Positions 32,301-40,022 of a DNA stretch of 64,000 bases are shown one piece after another. Positions within the stretch are counted from its first letter, which is position 1. Every line of letters starts with the position of its first letter. The stretch spans positions 1,364,001 to 1,428,000 of the forward strand of contig NZ_AP022577.1 in assembly GCF_010730955.1 (NCBI RefSeq). Reading direction: 5' to 3'. The position numbers were made by a program, and so were the translations under genes. The stretch is from Mycolicibacterium aubagnense. GTDB taxonomy: Bacteria > Actinomycetota > Actinomycetes > Mycobacteriales > Mycobacteriaceae. Below the pieces are notes generated by a model that was given only the letters and a program-made list of their open reading frames with translations, was not told where the DNA came from and ran no database searches.

Positions 32301-33102
32301 TGGTCAGCTCCTCCAACTTGGCCGGCCACAGTTCGGTAGCCGTCAGCACACGGCGCAGGTACACGTGCGCCAGACATTCCCAGGTGTTGCCGATGCCGCC
32401 GTGCACCTGGATCGACGTCTCACAGGCCGTCAATGCCGCACGCGCACAATAGATCTTGGCGATGCGCGCCGCCTCGATCGCCTCAGTTGCGGGCAGTGCG
32501 TCGACAGCCCAGGCGGCGTGTCGCAGCACGCTGACCGATCCTTCGATGAGCGCGAGGCTTTCGGCCAGGAGATGCGCGACGGCCTGGTAGGAGCCGATGG
32601 CAGCGCCGTACTGTTCGCGCACCTTGGCATAGTCGACGGCAAGCGCGTGCGCCCCGCGTGCGGCGCCGACGAGATCGGCGCACGTGACGGTGAGGGCGAG
32701 CGCATGCCACCGGCCGGCATCCTCGGCCGACACCTCGCTGAGCTCCGGCGGCGCTTCGACCACACCGGAGATGCCACCCAGCAGGTCGACCGAATCCGGT
32801 TGTGCGCCGGCGTCTGCCGGATCGCGGCCGAGCACCCGCCGCACATCGTCGGCCAGCACTGGACCCAGGAATGGCACGTCGACGAGTCCGCGGGCGAACT
32901 CCTCCGCGACGATGGCCACCTCGACGCCGGAGGCCCCGTCGGATCGCAGGGTCCGGAAACCGGTGCTGTCGACGGCCTTCTCCAGTTGCGCGCGACGATT
33001 CGCGTCGTCGAGATCGGCGACGGAGTGCAGGCCGAAGTCAGCGGCCAATTCAGCTGCCGATTCGGCGAGTTGCCGTTGTTCGGCGGTCAGACGGACGTCC
33101 AC
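32287..33102 (-). CDS. Acyl-CoA dehydrogenase, short partner subunit
   Basis: A 271-residue diverged ACAD partner. The N-terminal helices (VRLTAEQRQLAESAAELAAD) are kept, but the FAD/substrate TEPGxGS motif is missing. The C-terminal domain ends with CETSIQVHGGIGNTWECLAH (about 227-246), the ACAD QxxGGxG motif that contacts FAD across the dimer. It pairs with the full-length ACAD downstream (14-base overlap) and overlaps the acyl-CoA ligase upstream by 16 bases. Confidence 0.87.
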   Translation of the reverse strand: MDVRLTAEQRQLAESAAELAADFGLHSVADLDDANRRAQLEKAVDSTGFRTLRSDGASGVEVAIVAEEFARGLVDVPFLGPVLADDVRRVLGRDPADAGAQPDSVDLLGGISGVVEAPPELSEVSAEDAGRWHALALTVTCADLVGAARGAHALAVDYAKVREQYGAAIGSYQAVAHLLAESLALIEGSVSVLRHAAWAVDALPATEAIEAARIAKIYCARAALTACETSIQVHGGIGNTWECLAHVYLRRVLTATELWPAKLEELTIGLS

Positions 33103-34451
33103 AGGCGCTCCTTGAGCACTCGGCGCAACACCTTCCCCGAAGGCAGCCGCGGAATTTCGGGTACGAACACAATGCGGCTCGGCCGCTTGTAGGAGGCCAG
33201 CCTGTCGCTGACCAAGTCCACCAATTCGCTATCGGAGACCGCGGCGTTCGTGGCAACTGCGGCCACCACCGTCTCGCCGTCGTGCGCGTCGGGCAGCCCG
33301 AACACCGCGCAGTCGGCCACGGCCGGGTGCGAGTGCAGGACTGCCTCGATCTCCGCGGGCGCCACCTGGAAGCCCCGCACCTTGACCATTTCCTTGCAGC
33401 GGTCGGTGATCCGCAATCGCCCGGACTCATCGAGATGTCCGATGTCTCCGGTGTGGAACCAGCCAATGACGATAACGCTCGACGTTTCTTCCGCAGGCAG
33501 GTAGCCGGCCATCACCGCTTCCGAGCGCACCTGAATCTCCCCCGACTCCCCGATGCGCACCTCGACGCCGGGCACCGGCCTCCCCACGGTATCGAGCTCT
33601 CCACCGCTGAGGTCATCGCACGCAATGACGACCAATTCCGTTGCCCCGTAGGCGGTCACCCAGCCCACGCCGGTGCGCCGCGTGACGTCCTCGGCCACCG
33701 TCGCGGTCACCGGCGTCGCGCACCACATGAGATACCGCAGCGACGAGAGATCGTAGGTTTCCAGCCGCGGGTGGGCCGCGAGGGCCAATGCAATTGGCGC
33801 CACGGTCATTTCGATGGTGATCCGGTCGGATTCAATGTGCCGCAGCATGGTCTCGACGTCGAACCGCGGGTGCAACCGGACCCACGCACCCGCGTCCAAC
33901 ACCGTCATGATGTTGAGTAGGCCCAGGATGTGCGACGGCGGTGTCATCACCTGCAGGCGGTCCGTGGCGGACAAACCGAGCGCGGCGCGCCACTGCCGCA
34001 CCGCAGCAGCAAGCCCGCGGTGCGTATGGCGGACGGCCTTGGGCATCCCGGTGGTGCCAGAACTGAAGGCCAGGACGGCGTCGGAATCCGGCGCGGGCAT
34101 GCTGCCAGACAGTTCACCCGGAGCGATCGGCTCGTCGAGGTGCACCATCGGCATCAGCTCGGCCAGCACGGAGCAGTCGCCTACCGCGTGCGAAGGCGCC
34201 GTCAACGCGAGCGCGTGCTGCACCTCGGCATGTCGCCAGGCCGGACTGAGCAGCACCGCAGCGGCGCCCAGACGCCAGATGGCGTGCAGCGCGACGACGA
34301 ACTCCGGGCGGGTCGAGGACATCACCGCGACACGGTCACCGGCTCCGACGCCGCGTTCGGCCAACTCGGCTGCCATCCCGCCGGCGAGAGCGTCGAGCTC
34401 CACCCGGCTGTACTCCCGCTGGTCGAAGGCGAGCACCGCACCGTCAGCCAC
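33087..34451 (-). CDS. Acyl-CoA synthetase (ANL superfamily)
   Basis: A 454-residue adenylate-forming ligase that activates an organic acid with ATP and CoA. Core motifs: FSSGTTGMPKAVRHTH (P-loop), YGATE (about 265), GWFHTGDIGHLDESGRL (about 320), KVRGFQVAPAEIE and the C-terminal LPSGKVLRR lysine. A GTG start at 34451 is preferred. An ATG at 34508 would open a longer frame but lies inside the GAGAAT operator. It leads the minus-strand operon ligase-ACAD-ACAD-hydratase, a self-contained activation and first-cycle unit. The N-terminal domain is short compared with FadD proteins of 500 or more residues. Confidence 0.85.
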   Translation of the reverse strand: MADGAVLAFDQREYSRVELDALAGGMAAELAERGVGAGDRVAVMSSTRPEFVVALHAIWRLGAAAVLLSPAWRHAEVQHALALTAPSHAVGDCSVLAELMPMVHLDEPIAPGELSGSMPAPDSDAVLAFSSGTTGMPKAVRHTHRGLAAAVRQWRAALGLSATDRLQVMTPPSHILGLLNIMTVLDAGAWVRLHPRFDVETMLRHIESDRITIEMTVAPIALALAAHPRLETYDLSSLRYLMWCATPVTATVAEDVTRRTGVGWVTAYGATELVVIACDDLSGGELDTVGRPVPGVEVRIGESGEIQVRSEAVMAGYLPAEETSSVIVIGWFHTGDIGHLDESGRLRITDRCKEMVKVRGFQVAPAEIEAVLHSHPAVADCAVFGLPDAHDGETVVAAVATNAAVSDSELVDLVSDRLASYKRPSRIVFVPEIPRLPSGKVLRRVLKERLWTSV

Positions 34452-34491
34452 GTCGTGCCCGCCCCTTTCTCGGTCGTGAGAAGTTCTCCGG

Positions 34492-34521
34492 TTGATACCG
34501 AGAATCATATTCTCCTATAGT
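34492..34521 (+). promoter_or_regulatory. Ferredoxin promoter with GAGAAT operator site 5 in the spacer
   Basis: TTGATA (34492-34497, -35) and TATAGT (34516-34521, -10) are separated by 18 bases. The operator GAGAATCATATTCTC (34500-34514) fills that spacer exactly. A variant without the 3-base centre, GAGAAGTTCTC, lies just upstream (34478-34488). A bound repressor would exclude RNA polymerase. The site is shared with the divergent acyl-CoA ligase operon. Confidence 0.8.
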
Positions 34522-34552
34522 TAGAACGACAATACGCGACGATAGGACACCG

Positions 34553-34867
34553 ATGCGGCCAGCCACGACGACGGCTCAGACCGGCATGGACGCGGGCACG
34601 ATCACCATCCACCTCGACCGGCAGCAGGTGTCGGTGGACCGCGTCGGCGACGAAACGTTGCTCGACAGCGCGCGGCGGGCCGGGCTGGCGCCGCCGTTCT
34701 CCTGTGAGGCCGGCAACTGCGGCACCTGCATTGCCCGGCTGACCGAGGGCCGTGCGACCATGCGCAACAACGAGGCTCTCGACGACGACGAGGTTGCCGA
34801 GGGCTACGTGCTGACCTGTCAGGCAGTGCCGGACACCGCGTCGGTGACCGTGCGCTATGAAGACTGA
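34553..34867 (+). CDS. [2Fe-2S] plant-type ferredoxin
   Basis: A 104-residue ferredoxin with ligands C51, C56, C59 and C89 (CEAGNCGTC, then LTC), as in plant-type and reductase-fused ferredoxin domains. It carries one electron at a time to an oxygenase. ATG 34553 has GATAGGA 5 bases upstream; an internal ATG (M12) is possible. No reductase is adjacent. Regulation by the same operator type as the Rieske oxygenase at 13213 makes that enzyme the likely acceptor (inference). The 3' end overlaps the convergent CoA-transferase gene by 13 bases. Confidence 0.9.
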   Translation: MRPATTTAQTGMDAGTITIHLDRQQVSVDRVGDETLLDSARRAGLAPPFSCEAGNCGTCIARLTEGRATMRNNEALDDDEVAEGYVLTCQAVPDTASVTVRYED

Positions 34868-35907
34868 GCCGACTCAGCGGCCAGCGGCGGCCGGTACCGC
34901 GGGTCGTAACCCGCCACCTTGATCGGGCTGCCGATCAAGCGGAAATCCCCTGCGGTGACGATGACTTCCGGAGTCGCTTCCAGCGCCTCGGGCAACGTGC
35001 GGACCGCGGCCGTGGGAATCCCCAGTGCCCGTAGCCGCTTCTCCCAGCCGGCGGCGGTATCGGTGGCCAAAACCTTCTCGACCACCGCCAGCACCTCATC
35101 CCGGCGCGCGGCCCGTTCGGCCATGGTCGCGAACGGAATCTGATCGCCGTCGCCGAAACCTGCCTCGGCGACAAACGATTTCCAGAATCCGTCATGGGTG
35201 ATGAACAGCGCCAGATACCCGTCTGCGGTCTCGAAGAGTTGCGCCGGAACGTAATACGAGTGGGCGCCGTTCGGGTGGCGACGCGGGTGGGTACCGTCGT
35301 TCAGATACGCTGCCGCACGGTAGTTCAGTTGCGACAGCATCACATCGCGCAGACAGACCTCGACCTGACCGCCGCGACCGGAGACGATCTGGGCGAGCAG
35401 CCCCAGCGCCGCAGCCATACCCGTCGAGTTGTCGGCCGACGAATAGCCCGGCAGCGTCGGCGGCCCGTCCGGGTCACCGGTCATCGCCGCGACGCCGGTC
35501 GCCGCCTGGATGACGTAGTCGAATGCGGGGTCGTCGCCACCGTTGAGCCCGAAGCCCGTCATCGCCACGCAGACGATCTTCTCGTTGAAGCGCGACAGCG
35601 CCTCATAGGTCAGGCCCAGCCGGCGGATCACCGACGGCTTCATATTCACCAGCAGCGCATGGGATTCGGCGACCAGCTCACCGAGCCTGGCTTTGCCGGC
35701 CTCCGACGCCAGGTCCAGACAGATGCTGGTCTTGTTGCGGTTCAGGCTGGCGAAATAGCTGTCGCCGACCTGCCGGGAAATCTCGCCACCGGGCGGCTCG
35801 ATCTTGATCACCTCGGCACCCAGGTCCGCCAGCAGCATAGTGGCGTACGGGCCGGCCAGCATGACGCCGACCTCGAGAATCCGGATACCGGCGAGAGGAC
35901 CATTCAT
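34855..35907 (-). CDS. CaiB/BaiF (family III) CoA-transferase
   Basis: A 350-residue family III CoA-transferase. N-terminal GPLAGIRILEVGVMLAGPYA (about 3-22), GAEVIKIEPPGGEISRQ, LNRNKTSICLDL, and SSADNSTGMAAALG with the catalytic aspartate (about 158-171) are all present. It is shorter than its paralogues at 8037 and 51825 (408 residues each). It is the last gene of the mutase-B12-LLM-transferase set, with 70 bases before it that hold an inverted repeat. Its likely role is transferring CoA to a branched or cyclic acid. Confidence 0.9.
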   Translation of the reverse strand: MNGPLAGIRILEVGVMLAGPYATMLLADLGAEVIKIEPPGGEISRQVGDSYFASLNRNKTSICLDLASEAGKARLGELVAESHALLVNMKPSVIRRLGLTYEALSRFNEKIVCVAMTGFGLNGGDDPAFDYVIQAATGVAAMTGDPDGPPTLPGYSSADNSTGMAAALGLLAQIVSGRGGQVEVCLRDVMLSQLNYRAAAYLNDGTHPRRHPNGAHSYYVPAQLFETADGYLALFITHDGFWKSFVAEAGFGDGDQIPFATMAERAARRDEVLAVVEKVLATDTAAGWEKRLRALGIPTAAVRTLPEALEATPEVIVTAGDFRLIGSPIKVAGYDPRYRPPLAAESAQSS

Positions 35908-35911
35908 TTCG

Positions 35912-35976
35912 GCGCCGAGATTACGGTTTGCGGGGTGATTTCGCCGAAAAGTCGCGAAAATTCGTCATCTCGGCGC
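35912..35976. repeat. Inverted repeat in a short intergenic gap
   Basis: GCGCCGAGAT (35912-35921) and ATCTCGGCGC (35967-35976) are exact reverse complements separated by 45 bases, in the 70-base gap between the LLM and CoA-transferase genes on the minus strand. The inner part has further short TCGCCGA/TCGCGA pairings. It could attenuate transcription or stabilise the mRNA. Confidence 0.5.
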
Positions 35977-35977
35977 A

Positions 35978-36934
35978 TCACGAGACTGCCTTGGCCAGCG
36001 CGGCGATCACATCCCGCGTGCGGTTCTTGGAGGCGATCAGTTCGTCGCGGTTCTCGCCGATGGGCAGCAGCCGCACCGACAGATCCGTCACGCCCGCGTC
36101 GGCGAACTGCTTGAACCGCTTGAGAATCGACTCTTCGTCGCCGGCCGCGCACAAGTCGCCGACGCTACGCGCGTCGCCGCGATCCAGCAGCTTCTGGTAG
36201 TTGGGCGACGTCTCGGCCTCGGCGAGAACCCGGTTGGCCCGGTCTTTGGCGGCCTCGATCTCGGAGTTCGCGCACAGGGTGACCGGGATTCCCGCGACGA
36301 TGCGCGGTGCGGGCCGCCCCGCTTCCGCGGCTGCCTTGTTGATCTTGGGCGCAATGTGATCACCGATGGCCTTCTCGTCGGCCATCCACAGCGACGTACC
36401 GTCGGCCTGCTCGCCGGCGATCTGCAGCATCACCGGCCCCAGCGCGGACACCAGCACCGGCATCGGGGTGTCTGCGGCGAGCACCGTCGGGTTGTGCACG
36501 GTGAACGAATCGTTCTCCACGTCAACGGGTCCCGGCCCGGCGATGGCGGTGTTCAGCACCTGCAGATAGTCGCGGGTGTACGCGGCGGGCCTGTCGTAGG
36601 GCAGGCCCAGCATGTCGCGCACGATCCAGTGGTGCGACGGCCCGACCCCGAGGGCCAGGCGACCGCCCGACATGGCGTGCACCGAAAGCGCCTGGCGGGC
36701 AAGAGCGATCGGATGCTGAGCCTGTAGCGGCACCACCGCCGTGCCGAGTTCGATGCGCGACGTGTTCGCCGCCATCAGGGCCACCATCGTCAGGCAGTCG
36801 AAGTCATTGGGAACCTGGGGCAGCCACGCGCTGTCGAGCCCCGCGCCCTCGGCCCACTGGATATCGGAGACCAGCTTGGAGACCTTGCGCGCCATGTCGC
36901 CGCGCTCGGCCCCGATCATCACACCGAGACGCAT
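35978..36934 (-). CDS. LLM-class (F420-dependent) oxidoreductase
   Basis: A 318-residue luciferase-like monooxygenase fold protein, probably using F420. N-terminal MRLGVMIGAE, IELGTAVVPLQAQHPIALARQ (about 61-81), GGRLALGVGPSHHWIV (about 90-105) and the C-terminal FADAGVTDLSVRLLPIG are typical of mycobacterial F420 oxidoreductases. ATG 36934 follows the B12-subunit stop by 1 base. It is one of three LLM proteins in the window. The reaction (double-bond reduction or oxidation of an acyl-CoA or alcohol) cannot be assigned. Confidence 0.88.
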   Translation of the reverse strand: MRLGVMIGAERGDMARKVSKLVSDIQWAEGAGLDSAWLPQVPNDFDCLTMVALMAANTSRIELGTAVVPLQAQHPIALARQALSVHAMSGGRLALGVGPSHHWIVRDMLGLPYDRPAAYTRDYLQVLNTAIAGPGPVDVENDSFTVHNPTVLAADTPMPVLVSALGPVMLQIAGEQADGTSLWMADEKAIGDHIAPKINKAAAEAGRPAPRIVAGIPVTLCANSEIEAAKDRANRVLAEAETSPNYQKLLDRGDARSVGDLCAAGDEESILKRFKQFADAGVTDLSVRLLPIGENRDELIASKNRTRDVIAALAKAVS

Positions 36935-36935
36935 C

Positions 36936-37337
36936 TCAGCCCACCGCGCTTTCGGACGTCAGCTTCCGCACTTCCGCCACCAGGGTGTCAAGGCCAGTAC
37001 CGGTCGGAAACACCGCCGCGGCACCGACTTCCAGTAGTTTCGGCACGTCCCCGAGCGGGATCGTCCCGCCCACCACGACAGCGATGTCACCGGCGTCGGC
37101 GGCGCGCAGGGCCTCGACCGTACGGGCCGTCAGCGCCAGGTGCGCTCCCGACAGGATCGACAGCCCGACGAGGGCGACGTCCTCCTGCAGCGCGATCGAC
37201 ACGATGTCCTCGATCCGCTGCCGGATGCCGGTGTAGATCACCTCGAAGCCCGCATCCCGCAATGTTCGGGCGACGATCTTGGCGCCCCGGTCATGACCGT
37301 CCAGGCCCGGCTTGGCCACCAGCACTCGTATCGCCAT
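36936..37337 (-). CDS. Cobalamin-binding small subunit of an acyl-CoA mutase
   Basis: A 133-residue B12-binding domain, the separate small subunit of a methylmalonyl-CoA mutase-like enzyme (as in HcmB or isobutyryl-CoA mutase). The cobalamin motif D13-G14-H15-x2-G18 is present (KPGLDGHDRGAK), followed by SILSGAH (about 60-66) and VVGGTIP (about 90-96). ATG 37337 overlaps the stop of the large subunit. The domain looks intact, although the large subunit has lost its N-terminus. Confidence 0.92.
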   Translation of the reverse strand: MAIRVLVAKPGLDGHDRGAKIVARTLRDAGFEVIYTGIRQRIEDIVSIALQEDVALVGLSILSGAHLALTARTVEALRAADAGDIAVVVGGTIPLGDVPKLLEVGAAAVFPTGTGLDTLVAEVRKLTSESAVG

Positions 37338-38878
37338 CAGAACACCACCGGCTGCTGGAACTCGCCCCACACCGACTTCAATGTCGACACCATCTCTCCC
37401 ACCGTGCAGTATGCATTCGCGCAGTCGATGAGGCGATGCATCAGGTTGTCGTCCCCATCCGCCGAACGCGCCAGGGCCGCAAGGGATTCCTTCACGGCAA
37501 CGTCGTCGCGCTCGGCCTTCACCTTGGCGAGGCGCTTGAGCTGCTTGTCGCGGCCCTCGGCGTCGAGTTCATACGTCGCGAGGTCCGGCGCCGGTTCCTC
37601 GACGACGAACTTGTTCACCCCGACCACCGGCCGCTCCCCCGACTCAGTCTCCTGGTGGATCTTGAACGCCTCGTCGGCGATCAGCCCCTGCAGGTAGCCG
37701 TCCTCGATGCAGCGGACCATGCCGCCGTGGGATTCGAGATCGTGCATGATCTCGATGATCTTCTCTTCGGTGGCGTCGGTGAGCGCTTCGACGAAATAGG
37801 AGCCGCCCAACGGGTCGGCCACCTTGGCGACGCCCGTCTCGTAGGCCAGAATCTGCTGGGTCCGCAGTGCGAGTGTCGCGGACTCCTCACTGGGCAGCGC
37901 GAACGGCTCATCCCAGGCCGCGGTGAACATCGACTGCACGCCGCCGAGGACCGATGCCAGCGCCTCATAGGCGACCCGCACCAGGTTGTTCTGTGCTTGC
38001 GGGGCATAGAGGGACGCGCCGCCGGAGACGCAGCCGAACCGGAACATCGACGCCTTCTCCGTGGTGGCGCCGTACCGTTCGCGCACGACGGTGGCCCAAC
38101 GGCGCCGTCCCGCACGGTATTTGGCGATCTCCTCGAAGAAGTCACCGTGCGTGTAGAAGAAGAACGAGATTTGGGGCGCGAACTTGTCGATGGTCATGCG
38201 TCCGCGCTCGACGACAGTGTCGCAGTACGTGACCCCGTCTGCGAGCGTGAACGCCATCTCCTGCACGGCATTGGCGCCCGCGTCGCGGAAGTGCGCGCCA
38301 GCCACCGAGATCGCGTTGAATCGCGGCACCTCGGCGGCGCAGAACTCGATGGTGTCGGCGATGAGGCGTAGCGAGGGCTCGGGTGGCCAGATCCAGGTGC
38401 CGCGCGAGGCGTACTCCTTGAGGATGTCGTTCTGGATTGTGCCGGTGAGCTTTTCGCGCGGCACACCCTTCTTCTCGGCGGCCGCGACGTAGAAAGCCAG
38501 CAGGATGGCGGCGGTGCCGTTGATCGTGAAGCTCGTGCTGATCTTGTCCAGCGGGATGCCGTCGAACAGGACCTCGGCGTCGGCCAGCGTGTCGACGGCG
38601 ACACCGACGCGGCCGACCTCCTCACCGTACTCGTCGTCATCGGAGTCGTAACCGCACTGCGTCGGCAGGTCGAGGGCGACGGAGAGTCCCGTCCCACCCT
38701 GACCCAGCAGGTAGCGGTAGCGCTGATTCGACTCCTCGGCAGTGCCGAATCCCGGTGGCGGTGGCCGGGTGACACCTTCCTGCTGACGAAGTCCGCTCAG
38801 TGGATAACCGTACCATGCGCAAGGTGACGGCCGACGCCCGTCGTCGCTGACATTGCTCCCAACCCCTGGCTCCGACAT
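37337..38878 (-). CDS. Acyl-CoA mutase large subunit with replaced N-terminus (probably defective)
   Basis: Reads as 513 residues related to the catalytic subunit of B12-dependent acyl-CoA mutases (HcmA/isobutyryl-CoA mutase type). Homology starts abruptly at PGFGTAEESN (residue 42, near 38752) and continues to WGEFQQPVVF. The segment that should precede it (G-x-PFTRG-x-YPTMY-R and the WTMRQ-x-AGFG strand) carries CoA and substrate contacts. Here about 41 unrelated residues replace it, eight of them encoded by a 26-bp copy of part of the facing SDR gene. I therefore regard the gene as 5'-truncated by rearrangement, possibly non-functional. The downstream B12 subunit is intact. Confidence 0.8.
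   Translation of the reverse strand: MSEPGVGSNVSDDGRRPSPCAWYGYPLSGLRQQEGVTRPPPPGFGTAEESNQRYRYLLGQGGTGLSVALDLPTQCGYDSDDDEYGEEVGRVGVAVDTLADAEVLFDGIPLDKISTSFTINGTAAILLAFYVAAAEKKGVPREKLTGTIQNDILKEYASRGTWIWPPEPSLRLIADTIEFCAAEVPRFNAISVAGAHFRDAGANAVQEMAFTLADGVTYCDTVVERGRMTIDKFAPQISFFFYTHGDFFEEIAKYRAGRRRWATVVRERYGATTEKASMFRFGCVSGGASLYAPQAQNNLVRVAYEALASVLGGVQSMFTAAWDEPFALPSEESATLALRTQQILAYETGVAKVADPLGGSYFVEALTDATEEKIIEIMHDLESHGGMVRCIEDGYLQGLIADEAFKIHQETESGERPVVGVNKFVVEEPAPDLATYELDAEGRDKQLKRLAKVKAERDDVAVKESLAALARSADGDDNLMHRLIDCANAYCTVGEMVSTLKSVWGEFQQPVVF
38773..38798 (+). repeat. 26-bp duplicate of SDR coding sequence at a rearrangement junction
   Basis: The 26 bases at 38773-38798 are identical and in the same orientation to 39003-39028 inside the neighbouring SDR remnant (both contain CCTTCCTGCTGACGAAGTCC). 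At the SDR locus they encode the normal TFLLTKSA strand; in the mutase they are read antisense as GLRQQEGV. It looks like templated filler DNA inserted when the 5' ends of both genes were lost. Confidence 0.8.
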
Positions 38879-38886
38879 CCCCCCGT

Positions 38887-39447
38887 GTGGTCGAGGTTCG
38901 GCGGGCGCACTGCGTCAACAACGCGAGCGCCATCGGCGTCGAGCCGACAGAGGCGTTGTCCGCGAAGAAGTTCGACCTGATGCAACAGGTGAACATCCGG
39001 GGCACCTTCCTGCTGACGAAGTCCGCTCTGCCGTACCTGCGCAAGTCGGCCAACGCCCATGTGCTGACCATTGCACCACCCCTGAATCTGACTCCCCGTT
39101 GGTTGGGCGCACACCCGTCCTACACGCTGTCGAAGTATGGGATGACGCTGCTGTCACTGGGCTGGGCAGCCGAATTCGCCGATGCCGGCATCGCGTTCAA
39201 CTGCCTATGGCCTCAGACCTATATCGCCACCTCCGCGGTGGCGAACATGGCCGACGGCGACGCACTCCTGGACTCGTCGCGCAGCCCGGCGATCATGGGT
39301 GACGCGGCAGTGCAGATCCTGACCCGACAGGCCGCAGAGTGCACCGCGGGCTGCTACATCGATGCCGATGTCCTGACCGGAGCCGGCCGGGACCTGGCCC
39401 CCTACGGCGGCGGAGCCAACCCGATCCCGGATCTGTTCCTGGGCTAG
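38887..39447 (+). pseudogene. 5'-truncated SDR oxidoreductase (HSDL2-like)
   Basis: An SDR that begins in the middle of the fold. Homology starts at VNNASAIGVEPTEALS (near 38914), the NNAG-equivalent motif about 90 residues into an intact member, and continues through FLLTKSALPYLRKS, YTLSKYGMTLLSLGWAAEF (YxxxK) and a typical C-terminus PDLFLG. The Rossmann TGxxxGIG cofactor motif is missing entirely, so the product cannot bind NAD(P). The first eight codons are unrelated. The break faces the broken 5' end of the mutase gene. Confidence 0.85.
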
Positions 39448-39457
39448 GTTTCCCGGC

Positions 39458-39513
39458 GATTTGTGCACGATTCGGTGCGCTGGGCGCTGTGCGCACCGAA
39501 TCGTGCACAAATC
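39458..39513. terminator. Long bidirectional terminator hairpin
   Basis: Two perfectly complementary 23-base arms (39458-39480 and 39491-39513; inner core GTGCACGATTCGGTGCGC) surround a 10-base loop. It lies between the convergent SDR remnant and the secreted-protein gene, so it can stop both transcripts. No T-run follows. Confidence 0.82.
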
Positions 39514-39515
39514 AC

Positions 39516-39932
39516 TCAGAAGTTCGAGTTGGGGTTGTCGTAGTTGTCGCCGCGAATCCAGCGCGTCACGCCGGAGCCGTTGCGATCAAGCTTGGGCCCA
39601 CAGAACAGGAACAGTCCGTCGGGCGCCTGAGCCATCTGGTTGAACGGTTGATCGCACGGCGTGTCGAATTCACGGATACCGACCACAGGCAGTGCCCGGA
39701 AATAGCGCGGCGACAACCCGCGCGCCGAGTCGCAGTAGACGACCCTGCCCCAGTCGGTGGTGGCGAACACGAAGTAGGTGACGTTGTCACAGTCCGCACC
39801 CAATGCCACAACGCGGTTGATTCCCGGCACGCACGACGGATCATCACACCGAACCGGATCGGCCGACGCAGCCGCAGGCCAATGCAATCCGACGAGCGCC
39901 AAAGCACCCACCGCACACGAGAAGCGCCGCAT
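39516..39932 (-). CDS. Secreted small cysteine-containing protein
   Basis: A 138-residue exported protein of unknown function. ATG 39932 gives a classic signal peptide: MRR, then a hydrophobic core FSCAVGALALVGLHW, and cleavage after AAASA (about residue 25). The mature part has six cysteines (CDDPSC, ADC, VYC, TPC, FCG) that probably form disulfides. It ends NYDNPNSNF. Similar small secreted proteins are common in mycobacteria. It is monocistronic and divergent from the PaaI-like gene, with no link to catabolism visible. Confidence 0.8.
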   Translation of the reverse strand: MRRFSCAVGALALVGLHWPAAASADPVRCDDPSCVPGINRVVALGADCDNVTYFVFATTDWGRVVYCDSARGLSPRYFRALPVVGIREFDTPCDQPFNQMAQAPDGLFLFCGPKLDRNGSGVTRWIRGDNYDNPNSNF

Positions 39933-40022
39933 CACTAGAGCGTACCCTGAAACCGCTCTCCGATTTCGGTAATACCACTCTCGATAATGCACAATGGGAA
40001 TACCAATGATCGGGAGACCCCT

